Made by a program: the position numbers and the translations under genes. Source: [Limnothrix rosea] IAM M-220 (GTDB lineage: Bacteria; Cyanobacteriota; Cyanobacteriia; Cyanobacteriales; MRBY01). Taken from it: a stretch of DNA of 64,000 nucleotides. Below, one piece after another: positions 55,706 to 64,000 of the stretch (position 1 is the stretch's first letter; each line of letters begins with the position of its first letter). The stretch is taken from NCBI RefSeq assembly GCF_001904615.1, contig NZ_MRBY01000012.1:26927-90926 (forward strand), written 5' to 3'. Below the pieces are notes generated by a model. That model was not told where the DNA came from and did not search any database. It worked only from the letters and a program-made list of their open reading frames with translations.

Positions 55706-56737
55706 ATGAAGCCTAATTTCGGAATCATCTCTACTTCTTTACGCTGCTCTTCGCAAAATGGCTCTCTTGTGCCCCTGAGCATTGGATATTATTCCAAATT
55801 TGTTGGCCGTGTCTTAGGGGTTGGTCTACTATTCGGTAGTGTTATTGGTCAATTGGCGATCTCACCTGTCCTTGCCGCGACCTGTACTTACATGCGCACA
55901 GGCTCTGATGGAGAAAGTGTGAGAGCGTTGCAAAAGACTTTAAATGACAACGGTTTTGATGCGGGCACTGTTGACGGCATTTTTGGTCAGCAAACAAGAA
56001 TTGCTTTACTCTTATTTCAACGTGTAAATAATCTTGATCCCGATGGTGAAGTTGGTCCTGCCACCTGTTCGGCTTTGGTGGGGTTAGCACAAACGGAGTT
56101 TACGGCGATCGCCAGCCCAGCGCCCTCCACTCCTCCGATCTCTGGCTCTGCCTCTAGCGGTTCTACCCTCAAACGCGGCGACCAAGGTCTTGAGGTGACA
56201 GTCTTACAAAATGCTCTGCGATCGCGCGGCTACACGGGATTGCAAGCCTCAGGCGTTTACGACGAACCCACCGAAGACACTGTTAAAGCCTTTCAGTTTG
56301 TCGAAGGACTACCCGTTACAGGAGAAGCCGATCCGACAACCAGAGCAAGGTTAGGCTCATATCTCAACAGCGATAACGGCGGCGCAACGCCGACTCCAAC
56401 TCCAACGCCGACTCCAACTCCAACCCCTACGCCGACTCCCCAGCCGACCCCTGCACCGCCTGATATTGAATTCAGACCACCGATCACGCCAACAACTCCG
56501 CCCCAAACTCCGACAGCAAACAACGGTAACGGTCTGGACTACCAAGTGGTTGTGCCTGTGCGGGGCAATGACGGTCTTTTGGCTGAGGTGCGTGCGGTCG
56601 TGAGCGGGGCGATCGTGGAAAGGACTCGCCTTGGTAGTTTTGTGAATGTGGGTAGTTACGCCCATCGTTATCAAGCGGAAAGTATGAGCTATGCCCTAAA
56701 AGCAAGGGGTTTTGATGCGCGGGTTGTCCATAGATAG
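55706..56737 (+). CDS. Secreted protein with two peptidoglycan-binding domains and SPOR-like tail
   Basis: Protein of 343 aa. A hydrophobic export signal (about 30-58, ending SPVLAA) precedes two PG_binding_1 units: GSDGESVRALQKTLNDNGFD (66-115) and GDQGLEVTVLQNALRSRGYT (160-210). A Pro-Thr repeat (about 225-250) encoded by a CGACTCCAACTCCAA-type minisatellite separates them from a C-terminal SPOR-like fold (GSYAHRYQAESMSYALKARG). It probably anchors in the cell wall. No enzyme domain is visible. It follows the channel gene by 78 bp. Confidence 0.85.
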   Translation: MKPNFGIISTSLRCSSQNGSLVPLSIGYYSKFVGRVLGVGLLFGSVIGQLAISPVLAATCTYMRTGSDGESVRALQKTLNDNGFDAGTVDGIFGQQTRIALLLFQRVNNLDPDGEVGPATCSALVGLAQTEFTAIASPAPSTPPISGSASSGSTLKRGDQGLEVTVLQNALRSRGYTGLQASGVYDEPTEDTVKAFQFVEGLPVTGEADPTTRARLGSYLNSDNGGATPTPTPTPTPTPTPTPTPQPTPAPPDIEFRPPITPTTPPQTPTANNGNGLDYQVVVPVRGNDGLLAEVRAVVSGAIVERTRLGSFVNVGSYAHRYQAESMSYALKARGFDARVVHR

Positions 56738-56859
56738 GGGGATAACAAATTTACGCTGACTGCTCCGTCAGTCGTAAGTTACGTCTCAAAGGGGGCGATC
56801 GCCAAAATAAAAGTTTTAGAATCGTAAATGTCGAACATGAATTGCGGTAGAAGCGGGCT

Positions 56860-58080
56860 TTGAATTTTTGGACATTGTTGTTACCTCCGGTGGCGGGCAC
56901 TGTAATTGGTTACTTTACCAACGACATAGCAATTAATATGCTATTTCGCCCCTACAAACCCATCTACATCGGCGATCGCCCGTTACCCTTTACCCCCGGC
57001 CTCATTCCCCGCAACCAAGACCGTCTTGCCCGTAATATTTCGCGCATTATTATGGGGTCTTTACTCACACCCGATGAACTTCAAAATCTCGCGAAAAAAC
57101 TTTTACAAACCGAACGCATTGATGCAGCCATTCGTTGGTTACTAAATCTCGCCTTTGATCAAATTCAAGGAGAGCGCGAACAAAAGACCGCAAACATTTT
57201 GGCCGGTATTTTACATGACCTATTTAGTGAATCCTTGCCACGCCTCGTTAAAATTTGGGCAAGGGAAGAGACTTTTTTAGAAGAGCAAGTCTATCAACTT
57301 TTTGACCAAGTAATCCTCGATTTTCAGCTGAGCGAATCACAATCTCGCCAGTTTACCGACTGGGCGCTACGGACAGTTTTAACGCCGGATAATATTCGTC
57401 AGGCGCTCATTGATTTTTTAACGGACAAAAATATTGAAATTATTGATACTGGTTTCCGCGAAAAATCTAGTGGAACCTATTGGGTTGTTGCGAATATTTT
57501 TGGTTTAAAAAGTAGTTTGACGCGATTGCGAGCATTTTGCCTCGAAGAGCGGGAAATCGCCAATGCGCGTTTGCAAGAATTACTACTATCACTAAAAGTG
57601 CGCACCAAATTACGGTTATGGTTGCAAAGTCTATCTCTGCAAAATTTACCGGTGGCAACGGTCAGACAACTGCGCAAAACCTTCCACCAAACAATTCGTG
57701 CCTATCTACAAGACAAGGGTGCAGATCTGATTAAATATGTGGGTGATTCTGTTGATTGGGAAAATGTTGCGCTGATTATTTTGCGTCGTCTGCAATCTTC
57801 CCAAGTTGTCAATCAATCCCTCGGTATGGTGAGTCAAGAGTTAGCCTTAGTTTTAGAACGTTATCTCGAAAAAGACCTCGAAAAATTGATTGCGCAGGTC
57901 ATTCCAATTTTGGCGATTGATCAAGTGATTATTGACCGAATTAATGCGACTAGTCCAAGGGAACTTGAACGGGCAATTCAAGGCATTGTTAAAAATGAAT
58001 TGCAGGCGATCGTCAATCTCGGTGGGATTCTTGGTTTTTTAGTTGGCGTTGCCCAATCTGTTATTTTGCTGCTGAATTAA
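56860..58080 (+). CDS. DUF445 family membrane protein
   Basis: Protein of 406 aa from TTG 56860, the only start before the conserved N-terminus (an in-frame TAG lies 4 codons upstream). [20 protein letters not shown] and [18 protein letters not shown] are the DUF445 signature; the middle is long amphipathic helix, and a C-terminal helix ([18 protein letters not shown]) anchors the protein. Function of the family is unknown. Confidence 0.88.
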   Translation: MNFWTLLLPPVAGTVIGYFTNDIAINMLFRPYKPIYIGDRPLPFTPGLIPRNQDRLARNISRIIMGSLLTPDELQNLAKKLLQTERIDAAIRWLLNLAFDQIQGEREQKTANILAGILHDLFSESLPRLVKIWAREETFLEEQVYQLFDQVILDFQLSESQSRQFTDWALRTVLTPDNIRQALIDFLTDKNIEIIDTGFREKSSGTYWVVANIFGLKSSLTRLRAFCLEEREIANARLQELLLSLKVRTKLRLWLQSLSLQNLPVATVRQLRKTFHQTIRAYLQDKGADLIKYVGDSVDWENVALIILRRLQSSQVVNQSLGMVSQELALVLERYLEKDLEKLIAQVIPILAIDQVIIDRINATSPRELERAIQGIVKNELQAIVNLGGILGFLVGVAQSVILLLN

Positions 58081-58197
58081 AATTGTGAAGATGATTGCGT
58101 AGGATGTCGTGGAGACGGCAAAAATTCTGGCATTTGGAGAAAAATCATCTATCCGTCGTAACGCATCTTTTTGGGGATGGGTGCTTGTGTTTTTTGT

Positions 58198-58280
58198 AGG
58201 ATGGGTTCCAAAATTGATGGGTTACGCTCGGTGAAACTTATTGATTGGTTCAATAAATTATGCCTCGCTGCACCCATCCT
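58198..58280. repeat. Inverted repeat AGGATGGGT / ACCCATCCT in intergenic DNA
   Basis: AGGATGGGT at 58198-58206 and its exact inverse at 58272-58280 enclose 65 bp. GGATGGGT also appears just upstream (58175-58182). It lies between the convergent DUF445 and ridA genes; possibly a small dispersed intergenic element or a weak termination structure. Confidence 0.6.
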
Positions 58281-58304
58281 TGTATTTTTTTGCAGAGGTA
58301 TCTT

Positions 58305-58691
58305 CTAGAGCACCGCAATACATTCAATTTCAACGAGAACGTCTTTGGGTAAACGGGCAACTTCAACGCAAGCACGGGCGGGGGCGGTTGCTTCGTCAAA
58401 ATAGGACGCATAAATGCTATTAACTGCGGCGAAATCGTTCATGTCTTTAAGAAAAACGCCTGTCTTGACAACGTTGCTCCAAGTTGCACCGGAGGCGGTT
58501 AATACGGCTTCGAGATTTGCCATGACTTGTTTGGTTTGGGCTTGGACATCGCCTTCAATGATGGTGTTGGTGCTGGGATCGATGGCAATTTGTCCAGAAC
58601 AAAACAGCATTTTGCCAGAGGCGGCGATCGCCTGATTGTAGGGGCCGACGGGAGCGGGGGCATTGTCGGTACGGATAATTTGCTTTTCCAT
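58305..58691 (-). CDS. ridA: RidA family enamine/imine deaminase
   Basis: Protein of 128 aa. Removes reactive 2-aminoacrylate formed by PLP enzymes such as threonine dehydratase. GPYNQAIAASGKMLFCSGQI, the active-site Arg in APARACVEVARLPKDVLVEIE and the C-terminal Glu are in place. It lies 30 bp downstream of a NUDIX gene, and leuA is on the same strand farther upstream, which fits branched-chain amino acid metabolism. Confidence 0.95.
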   Translation of the reverse strand: MEKQIIRTDNAPAPVGPYNQAIAASGKMLFCSGQIAIDPSTNTIIEGDVQAQTKQVMANLEAVLTASGATWSNVVKTGVFLKDMNDFAAVNSIYASYFDEATAPARACVEVARLPKDVLVEIECIAVL

Positions 58692-58721
58692 GAATGAATC
58701 TGTGGTGTAACTCTCAAAAAT

Positions 58722-59156
58722 TTAGGAACCGAAGCGGGGACGAATCCCATGGTGACGGTATGACCAATAATCCTGCAAAATGCGCTCGTGATCAAAACAA
58801 AGATTTTTTGGTGTTTCCCAAGGCTGAAAAATTTGGATTGTTTTGGCATCGTCGGCGGCGATGGGTTCTCCTATGGCAGTGGCAATAAACACAATGCTAA
58901 TGGTATGTTTGCGGCGATCGCGCGACGGATCGGAATACACACAGAATTGCTCGACTAAATTTATTTTTAAAGATGTTTCTTCCAGAGCTTCGCGCTTTGC
59001 TGCTATTTCTACCGATTCGCCATAGTCTACAAAACCGCCGGGAATCGCCCAGCCAAACGGTTCGTTTTTGCGCTCGATTAAAACAATCGGTCGGTGGGGA
59101 CGATCTACCAGTTCGATGAGAATATCAACCGTCGGTGCAGGATTTTTGTAGGTCAC
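58722..59156 (-). CDS. NUDIX hydrolase
   Basis: Protein of 144 aa. The full Nudix box is visible: [20 protein letters not shown] followed by ET, with all metal-binding Glu. The N-terminus [20 protein letters not shown] is typical of ADP-ribose or nucleoside diphosphate pyrophosphatases. Substrate cannot be fixed. Same strand as ridA with a 30-bp gap, probably one operon. Confidence 0.92.
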   Translation of the reverse strand: MTYKNPAPTVDILIELVDRPHRPIVLIERKNEPFGWAIPGGFVDYGESVEIAAKREALEETSLKINLVEQFCVYSDPSRDRRKHTISIVFIATAIGEPIAADDAKTIQIFQPWETPKNLCFDHERILQDYWSYRHHGIRPRFGS

Positions 59157-59291
59157 AGAGGTTATTTGAATAATTGAATCGTGTTTATTTTACATTATTG
59201 ATTTTGTCCAATAAAAAGCGATCGCCAATTGTAAAAATCTGGGGGCGATCGCCGATTTCGGGTGAGTTCGTATTAATAGTCAACTAGCAAA

Positions 59292-60890
59292 TTAGCTAAC
59301 CACCGTTTCCTTTTTCGTGTCGATTTTTTTGATCGCAGCATAAAGACGATTTAACGCGCCGATATAGGCTCGCGCGGAAGCGACAACAATATCAGTATTG
59401 GCCGCATGACCAGAATAAATCTGACCTTCATGGCGCAGACGAATCGTCACCTCACCAATAGCATCAATACCCGCCGTTACCGATTGCACGGAGTACTCAA
59501 TCAGCTCATTGGGCACTTGCACCACACGGTTAATCGCCTTGTAAATCGCGTCAACGGGGCCAGTACCGATCGCCGCATCCGTTAGCTCTTCCCCTTCAGG
59601 CGTGCGAACAGTAATCGTTGCCGTGGGCTTCGCATGATCACCACAGGACACCTGCACCAACTCTAAACGGAAAAGTTCAGGGGGCTGTTGCGTTTCGTCC
59701 TTAACGATCGCCTCTAAATCCCAATCGGTAATCTCCTTTTTCTTATCCGCCAGATCCTTAAAGCGGACAAAAGCTTTATTCAGATCATTTTCAGAAAGGT
59801 CAAAACCCAACTCCGCCAAGCGGGTACGGAAGGCATTACGCCCAGAGTGCTTACCCAAAATAATTTGGTTATCGGTTAAACCAATGGACTGGGCATCCAT
59901 AATCTCGTAGGTGAGCTTATTTTTTAGCACGCCATCTTGGTGAATCCCCGACTCGTGGGCAAAGGCATTTACACCCACGATCGCCTTATTGGCCTGCACC
60001 GACAAACCCGTGAGATTGGAAACTAGGCGAGACGTTTTATAGATTTCCTTCGTATTGATATTAGTCAAAGGCTCTTCAGAATCGACTGGGCGGCCGAGGA
60101 AAGGATTGTAATATTGGCGGCGGACATGGAGCGCCATCACGAGTTCTTCTAGTGCCGCATTACCCGCTCGCTCACCGATGCCATTGATGGTGCATTCCAG
60201 TTGACGTGCGCCATTTTTAACCGCTTCAAGGAAATTCGCCACCGCTAAACCGAGGTCATTGTGGCCGTGGACAGAAATGATCGCTTTGTCGATGTTTGGC
60301 ACATTGTCTTTGATGCCCTTAATCAAACCACCAAATTCAGCGGGAGTCGTATAGCCCACTGTGTCAGGGATATTAACGGTCGTTGCGCCAGCATCAATAA
60401 CCGCTTCAAGGATTTGATACAAAAATTCTGGGTCAGAGCGTCCCGCATCCTCTGGAGAAAATTCCACATTATCCGTAAAAGTTTTCGCGTAGGCCACCAT
60501 CTCTGGGGCGATCGCCAAAACATCCTGACGGGATTTGCGGAGCTTATACTGCAAATGAATATCGGAAGTTGCAATAAAGGTATGAATGCGAGGATTCGCC
60601 GCCGGAGCCAAAGCCTTACCAGCCGCTTCGATATCACCTTTTGTCGCGCGGGCTAAACCACAAATAGAAGGGCCACCCTCGATACCCACTTCCCCAGCAA
60701 TGCGCTGAACCGCGTCAAAGTCACCTTTACTGGCTCTCGGGAAACCTGCCTCAATAACATCCACACCCAGTCGAGCAAGGGCACGGGCGATCGCCAGCTT
60801 TTCGTCTCCATTGAGGGTTGCCCCCGGAGATTGTTCACCATCACGTAAAGTTGTGTCGAAAATGATAATGCGATCGTCTTGTTTAGTCAT
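59292..60890 (-). CDS. leuA: 2-isopropylmalate synthase
   Basis: Protein of 532 aa. Condenses acetyl-CoA with 2-oxoisovalerate, the first step of leucine synthesis. [18 protein letters not shown] opens the TIM barrel, metal site [12 protein letters not shown], and the family motif [18 protein letters not shown] are intact; the C-terminal LeuA allosteric domain (about 390-510) indicates leucine feedback. An inverted repeat lies about 90-115 bp upstream of the start. Confidence 0.97.
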   Translation of the reverse strand: MTKQDDRIIIFDTTLRDGEQSPGATLNGDEKLAIARALARLGVDVIEAGFPRASKGDFDAVQRIAGEVGIEGGPSICGLARATKGDIEAAGKALAPAANPRIHTFIATSDIHLQYKLRKSRQDVLAIAPEMVAYAKTFTDNVEFSPEDAGRSDPEFLYQILEAVIDAGATTVNIPDTVGYTTPAEFGGLIKGIKDNVPNIDKAIISVHGHNDLGLAVANFLEAVKNGARQLECTINGIGERAGNAALEELVMALHVRRQYYNPFLGRPVDSEEPLTNINTKEIYKTSRLVSNLTGLSVQANKAIVGVNAFAHESGIHQDGVLKNKLTYEIMDAQSIGLTDNQIILGKHSGRNAFRTRLAELGFDLSENDLNKAFVRFKDLADKKKEITDWDLEAIVKDETQQPPELFRLELVQVSCGDHAKPTATITVRTPEGEELTDAAIGTGPVDAIYKAINRVVQVPNELIEYSVQSVTAGIDAIGEVTIRLRHEGQIYSGHAANTDIVVASARAYIGALNRLYAAIKKIDTKKETVVS

Positions 60891-60980
60891 AATTTCCCGC
60901 TCCTTGGGAGTGAAAATATTGGGCAGTATTAAATACGTAAAATTTGCAACGTTAAGTAGGTTAGAAAATCCATCTTTCCC

Positions 60981-61006
60981 CTAGGGAAAAATAATTATTT
61001 CCCTAG
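60981..61006. promoter_or_regulatory. Inverted repeat upstream of leuA
   Basis: CTAGGGAAA and TTTCCCTAG with an 8-bp AT spacer form a perfect 9-bp dyad; TTTCCCC/GGGAAA overlaps the left arm. It is located 91-116 bp before the leuA ATG, where an operator or leader hairpin could lie. No factor is identified. Confidence 0.4.
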
Positions 61007-61138
61007 CATAAACTACTTCTTTCGGAAATTGACAATCGGTTAATTCCCAGAACTTTTTAGGTCGGAGATTTTAGGTCAGGGAAGAAGCTTGTCCCCATTT
61101 TTTAGTGGAGGCGATCGCCTGTAATTTTGGTCTGTGGC

Positions 61139-61657
61139 CTAGGGCTCCACTTTTTCAATTTTTGGACGAAGATCATTGAGGTCAATGTAGCGATCCGTTG
61201 CGTTGCGGAGTTCCCGTGCAATCATGCCTTCCGTCGAAACAACCGTAATATGGGTACTTTTAGAACGGAGTAACTCGATCGCCCGCTCAAAATCACCGTC
61301 GCCGCTAAATAAAATAACTTGGTCGTATTGTTCGACAGTATTAAACATATCAACCACAATTTCGATATCAAGATTTGCCTTTTGGGAATGGCGACCAGAA
61401 ATATCGTCGTAGTATTCCTTGAGGATTTTTGTGCGCACCGTATAGCCCAAACTAATGAGAGCGTCACGGAATCCTCGCTGGTCTTGGGAATCCTTGAGCC
61501 CGGTGTACCAAAAGGCATTGACTAGACGGATAGTTGGGTCGCAGGTGAAATAATCAATCACCCGGCGGGGATCAAAAAACCAATTATTCTTTTGTTGGGC
61601 ATAAAACATATTGTTCCCATCTATAAAAATAGATAGGCGAGTCTTATAAAATTCCAT
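61139..61657 (-). CDS. LabA-like NYN domain protein
   Basis: ATG 61657 gives 172 aa; the frame continues upstream, but MEFYKTRLSIFIDGNNMFYA is the family start. The NYN/PIN-like acids are present: FIDGNN, DIEIVVDMF and FSGDGDFERAIELL. LabA and its relatives are tied to circadian output repression in Synechococcus elongatus; NYN domains are predicted RNases. Which applies here is not decidable from sequence. It lies upstream of leuA on the same strand, 249 bp apart. Confidence 0.85.
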   Translation of the reverse strand: MEFYKTRLSIFIDGNNMFYAQQKNNWFFDPRRVIDYFTCDPTIRLVNAFWYTGLKDSQDQRGFRDALISLGYTVRTKILKEYYDDISGRHSQKANLDIEIVVDMFNTVEQYDQVILFSGDGDFERAIELLRSKSTHITVVSTEGMIARELRNATDRYIDLNDLRPKIEKVEP

Positions 61658-61930
61658 ACTAAAGTTAGCCCCAAAGTGTCCGGGGTTTCGGGTTTTATAA
61701 AAGTTTTTTCTAGAAGTTAAATTTGAGAGCAAAATAAGGCTCCCAAAGAGGGATAAAAATGAAAATAGGGTGTCTCTTTTTATCCAGATTTAAGGTCCGA
61801 ATTTAAAGGGACGAATTTAAAATAAAAGTAAGTCTATCGGGCTATTGTAAGGGTAAAGGGCAATTCATCGCAATTAAAGTGCAGGCGATCGCCCACCGCC
61901 TAAATTGTGTCATTCTCACTGGCATCTCCC

Positions 61931-62440
61931 ATGAAATTTCTCCGTAGGAAACAACTCCACCAAAGACTCCGGCAAGATCCCTACTATCGTTTCAAATCCC
62001 TAGAAGAAATCCTCTGGGCGGCTGAGTTTGGGGTGCGTATTGATGTAAATCGCGCTGCTGTGGATGATTTACTACGCTTACCCGGAATTTCTATTCATCA
62101 GGCCAAGGCGATTATTTCTCTCACAAACAACGGTGTTCAGTTCTTGTCTTTGGAGGATTTTGCGGCGGCCTTGGGGATGGCGATCGCCCGTCTGCAGCCC
62201 CTTGAGCCGATTCTCAATTTTTCCTACTATGCTCCAGAAGTCACCCCTCAAAAATTACGCATTAACCAAGCTAACCCCACAGAATTAACCCAAATCCCGA
62301 CCATCGATTTACCCCTTGCCCAACGCATTGTGAACGAACGTCAACGCGGCCTCTACACAAACTTGGCACAAATGCAGCAACGACTTGAGTTGTCCGGACA
62401 AGTAATCAGCGAACTATTACCATGGTTGAGCTTTTCGTAA
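61931..62440 (+). CDS. Helix-hairpin-helix protein, ComEA-like repeats
   Basis: ATG 61931 gives 169 aa; GTG 61907 is an alternative. Two HhH units are seen: VNRAAVDDLLRLPGISIHQA (about 40-75) and INQANPTELTQIPTIDLPLA (about 110-150), each followed by an Ile/Ala helix. The pattern is that of ComEA/type II secretion GspK-like HhH proteins that bind DNA non-specifically. No signal peptide is visible, so it is likely cytoplasmic. It lies 16 bp upstream of the rhomboid gene. Confidence 0.8.
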   Translation: MKFLRRKQLHQRLRQDPYYRFKSLEEILWAAEFGVRIDVNRAAVDDLLRLPGISIHQAKAIISLTNNGVQFLSLEDFAAALGMAIARLQPLEPILNFSYYAPEVTPQKLRINQANPTELTQIPTIDLPLAQRIVNERQRGLYTNLAQMQQRLELSGQVISELLPWLSFS

Positions 62441-62456
62441 CGGTGACTCCGATCCC

Positions 62457-63107
62457 ATGGAAAAGTTGTTACCGTGGGGTAAATCGCATTCAATGTCGAT
62501 CACGATTATGAGCCGTCAAAATAGCCAAAGTTCTGAGGCGATCGCCAAGGAAGTCCGCCAACAAGTCATGATTTTAGGAAGCTTTCTTCTAACATTTTGG
62601 CTACTAGAAATTAGTGACCAATTCGTTTTTCAAAAGCTATGGCGGGGCGGTCTCGATGTATTTGGCATCATTCCCCGCAATATGACCGGACTACGGGGCG
62701 TTATCTTTGCCCCATTTCTCCACGGTGATTTCCAGCATCTCATGGCGAATACCTTACCCTTTGGGATTCTCGGCTGGCTTGTGATGTTTAATCGTATTCG
62801 AGATTTCTGGACTGTAACGGCGATCGCCACAGTAATTGGTGGTTTGGGCGTATGGCTTGTTGGCGCAGCAAACTCAGTTCACCTCGGCGCTAGTATCCTG
62901 ATCTTCGGTTATTTAGGCTTTCTCCTATTTCGTGGCTACTTCCAGCGAGATATTCCTTCCCTTGCCCTAGCCGGCATTGTGTTCTTTTTCTATGGCGGCG
63001 TTTTGTGGGGTGTTTTACCCGTAACCCCCGGCGTTTCTTGGGAAGGTCATTTATTTGGTTTCATTGGTGGTGGTGTCGCAGCAAAGCTCCTCAGCAACAA
63101 ACCATAA
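62457..63107 (+). CDS. Rhomboid family intramembrane serine protease
   Basis: Protein of 216 aa (ATG 62457; ATG 62493 possible). Six helices are visible. The catalytic Ser is in VHLGASILIFGYLG and the catalytic His in WEGHLFGFIGG. The preceding HLMANTLPFGILGW loop is the rhomboid LxHxxxN-type region with GDFQHLMAN. It cleaves membrane proteins inside the bilayer; substrate unknown. A short gap to the HhH gene suggests co-transcription. Confidence 0.9.
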   Translation: MEKLLPWGKSHSMSITIMSRQNSQSSEAIAKEVRQQVMILGSFLLTFWLLEISDQFVFQKLWRGGLDVFGIIPRNMTGLRGVIFAPFLHGDFQHLMANTLPFGILGWLVMFNRIRDFWTVTAIATVIGGLGVWLVGAANSVHLGASILIFGYLGFLLFRGYFQRDIPSLALAGIVFFFYGGVLWGVLPVTPGVSWEGHLFGFIGGGVAAKLLSNKP

Positions 63108-63272
63108 TTTTAAGTAATTTTAAACTTTGCACGGGGATAATCTGGTAAAAATAAAACCCTGTTGGTGTCAGCCATAAGGTTTTCCATCAGCTTTGTAAAA
63201 GTAAAATATTAAAAACCAAAAATCTTTAAAGCAAGAACAACTTTTTATGGGAGAAAACCCCATAGAAATCAC

Positions 63273-63704
63273 TTAAAGATCGACCTGGGTAATATCAGAA
63301 AGAGCATCAAGACTACCAAGAACAGCTCGTGATTCTACAGGTCTTTGCACCAACACAAAACCAGAAATGGCCACAACTATCGCAGAGGCGATCGCCAAAC
63401 TTCCCACAGCCAAACGCTCTTCCAATGGCCAAATTTTCAACAAGCGCTTGGGTAAAGGCTGCAACTTAACAGGCGAATCCTGCCCCATCGGTGTCACACA
63501 AATCACCTCACCTTTAACACGCAGTAAACCAAGCCGAACTAACCGTCGAAAAGCCCGGTCAATTTCCTTAGAAGTAAACGCTTCCTTAGAAAACTCCTCC
63601 GACCAAACCTGAAAATTAGCCAAGTTGATCTTCTGAACATCACCATAGTTCCGAAGCCAGTAGTAGAGGAGGGTGGCACAAGGCGTTAAACGTTCTTTTA
63701 ACAT
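63273..63704 (-). CDS. Winged-helix protein with one membrane helix, unknown
   Basis: ATG 63704 gives 143 aa beginning MLKERLTPCATLLYYWL. Residues 1-70 form a probable winged helix (FTSKEIDRAFRRLVRLGLLR and strand VKGEVICVTP). A membrane helix at about 98-120 (GSLAIASAIVVAISGFVLV) is followed by ~20 residues. A membrane-tethered DNA-binding or protein-binding role is possible. I recognise no named family. Confidence 0.65.
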   Translation of the reverse strand: MLKERLTPCATLLYYWLRNYGDVQKINLANFQVWSEEFSKEAFTSKEIDRAFRRLVRLGLLRVKGEVICVTPMGQDSPVKLQPLPKRLLKIWPLEERLAVGSLAIASAIVVAISGFVLVQRPVESRAVLGSLDALSDITQVDL

Positions 63705-63945
63705 GGCAAAAAAATAGGGACAACTGCAAGACTGTAACAATTGATACCAAATATTCTACTGGTATTCGCTAGAAAAAACCGCATCTCTAAAGTTTTTATT
63801 GATGAACCCTAGGTAACGATTAAGGACATTAATGAGCTCCTGATTCACGACAATCATCACAAAATCCGTGAAACCGACTATTTTCTTTCAATTTACAAAG
63901 CGATAGAAAACGAGTCCTAACACTAAAATAATAGAATTCCTCTTT

Positions 63946-64000
63946 TAACGTCAGTTATGGATAAGAATGTAGCCAAAATTCTTTAGAGAAAAGGAGACAC
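63946..64000 (+). mobile_element. MITE-like dispersed element, copy E, cut by the window edge
   Basis: The 55 bp at the right edge match the left end of copy B (28094-28148) with a single difference (T to C at 63975). The internal 16-bp repeats would begin just beyond the edge. Confidence 0.85.

Noticed and set aside
63240..63272. Hairpin TATGGG / CCCATA near the end of the winged-helix gene
   Set aside because: The stem is short and no T run follows on the relevant strand, so it is not called a terminator.

Overview
This window is from a cyanobacterial chromosome. It carries photosystem II genes (psb34, psbH, psbN), isochorismate synthase and DHNA-CoA thioesterase for phylloquinone, glnB, several cyanobacteria-only families, and a very high density of the HIP1 palindrome (GCGATCGC, usually inside GGCGATCGCC). 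A four-gene sucrose cluster (sps, spp, fructokinase, amylosucrase) and the overall gene style point to a marine or euryhaline relative of the Synechococcus PCC 7002 / Leptolyngbya PCC 7376 group; that placement is inference. I saw no rRNA, tRNA or CRISPR array.

Layout: 0-6 kb has a truncated lipoprotein gene, an ABC-2 permease, psb34, hemF, a STAS protein and a degenerate PAS-GAF-GGDEF protein. 6.8-13 kb is the sucrose cluster. 14-22 kb has a two-partner-secretion pore gene broken by a 73-bp duplication, hisIE, rplU-rpmA, an LDH-like dehydrogenase, an LptD-like DUF3769 protein and gcvH. 22.8-32.8 kb has an RND pump, psbH/psbN, a cupin-like protein that lacks its metal ligands, guaA, moaA/moaE and upp. 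33-41 kb is mostly housekeeping: accC between two YggT genes, hom, a 2OG oxygenase, DHNA-CoA thioesterase and glnB. 41.4-48.7 kb is the most accessory-like stretch: a frameshifted sulfotransferase-like gene with a TTTA repeat at the break, an IMPase, an ABC ATPase, a solitary Fic protein, a solitary DUF433 antitoxin-like gene bracketed by a 45-bp duplication, and two FkbM methyltransferases, one between inverted repeats. 48.7-64 kb has menF, a Get3/ArsA-like ATPase with an altered P-loop, ruvC, an RCK channel with an unusual pore filter, a peptidoglycan-binding protein, DUF445, ridA, a NUDIX hydrolase, leuA, a LabA-like protein, an HHH protein and a rhomboid protease.

The main feature not explained by genes is a dispersed family of about 230-bp non-coding elements. 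They have imperfect terminal inverted repeats of about 20 bp and an internal 16-bp minisatellite. There are three full copies (28.1, 31.3 and 52.4 kb), one decayed copy (26.0 kb) and one entering at the right edge (63.9 kb). They look like MITEs. All start points, families and activities are read from the sequence and family knowledge only; no search was run.
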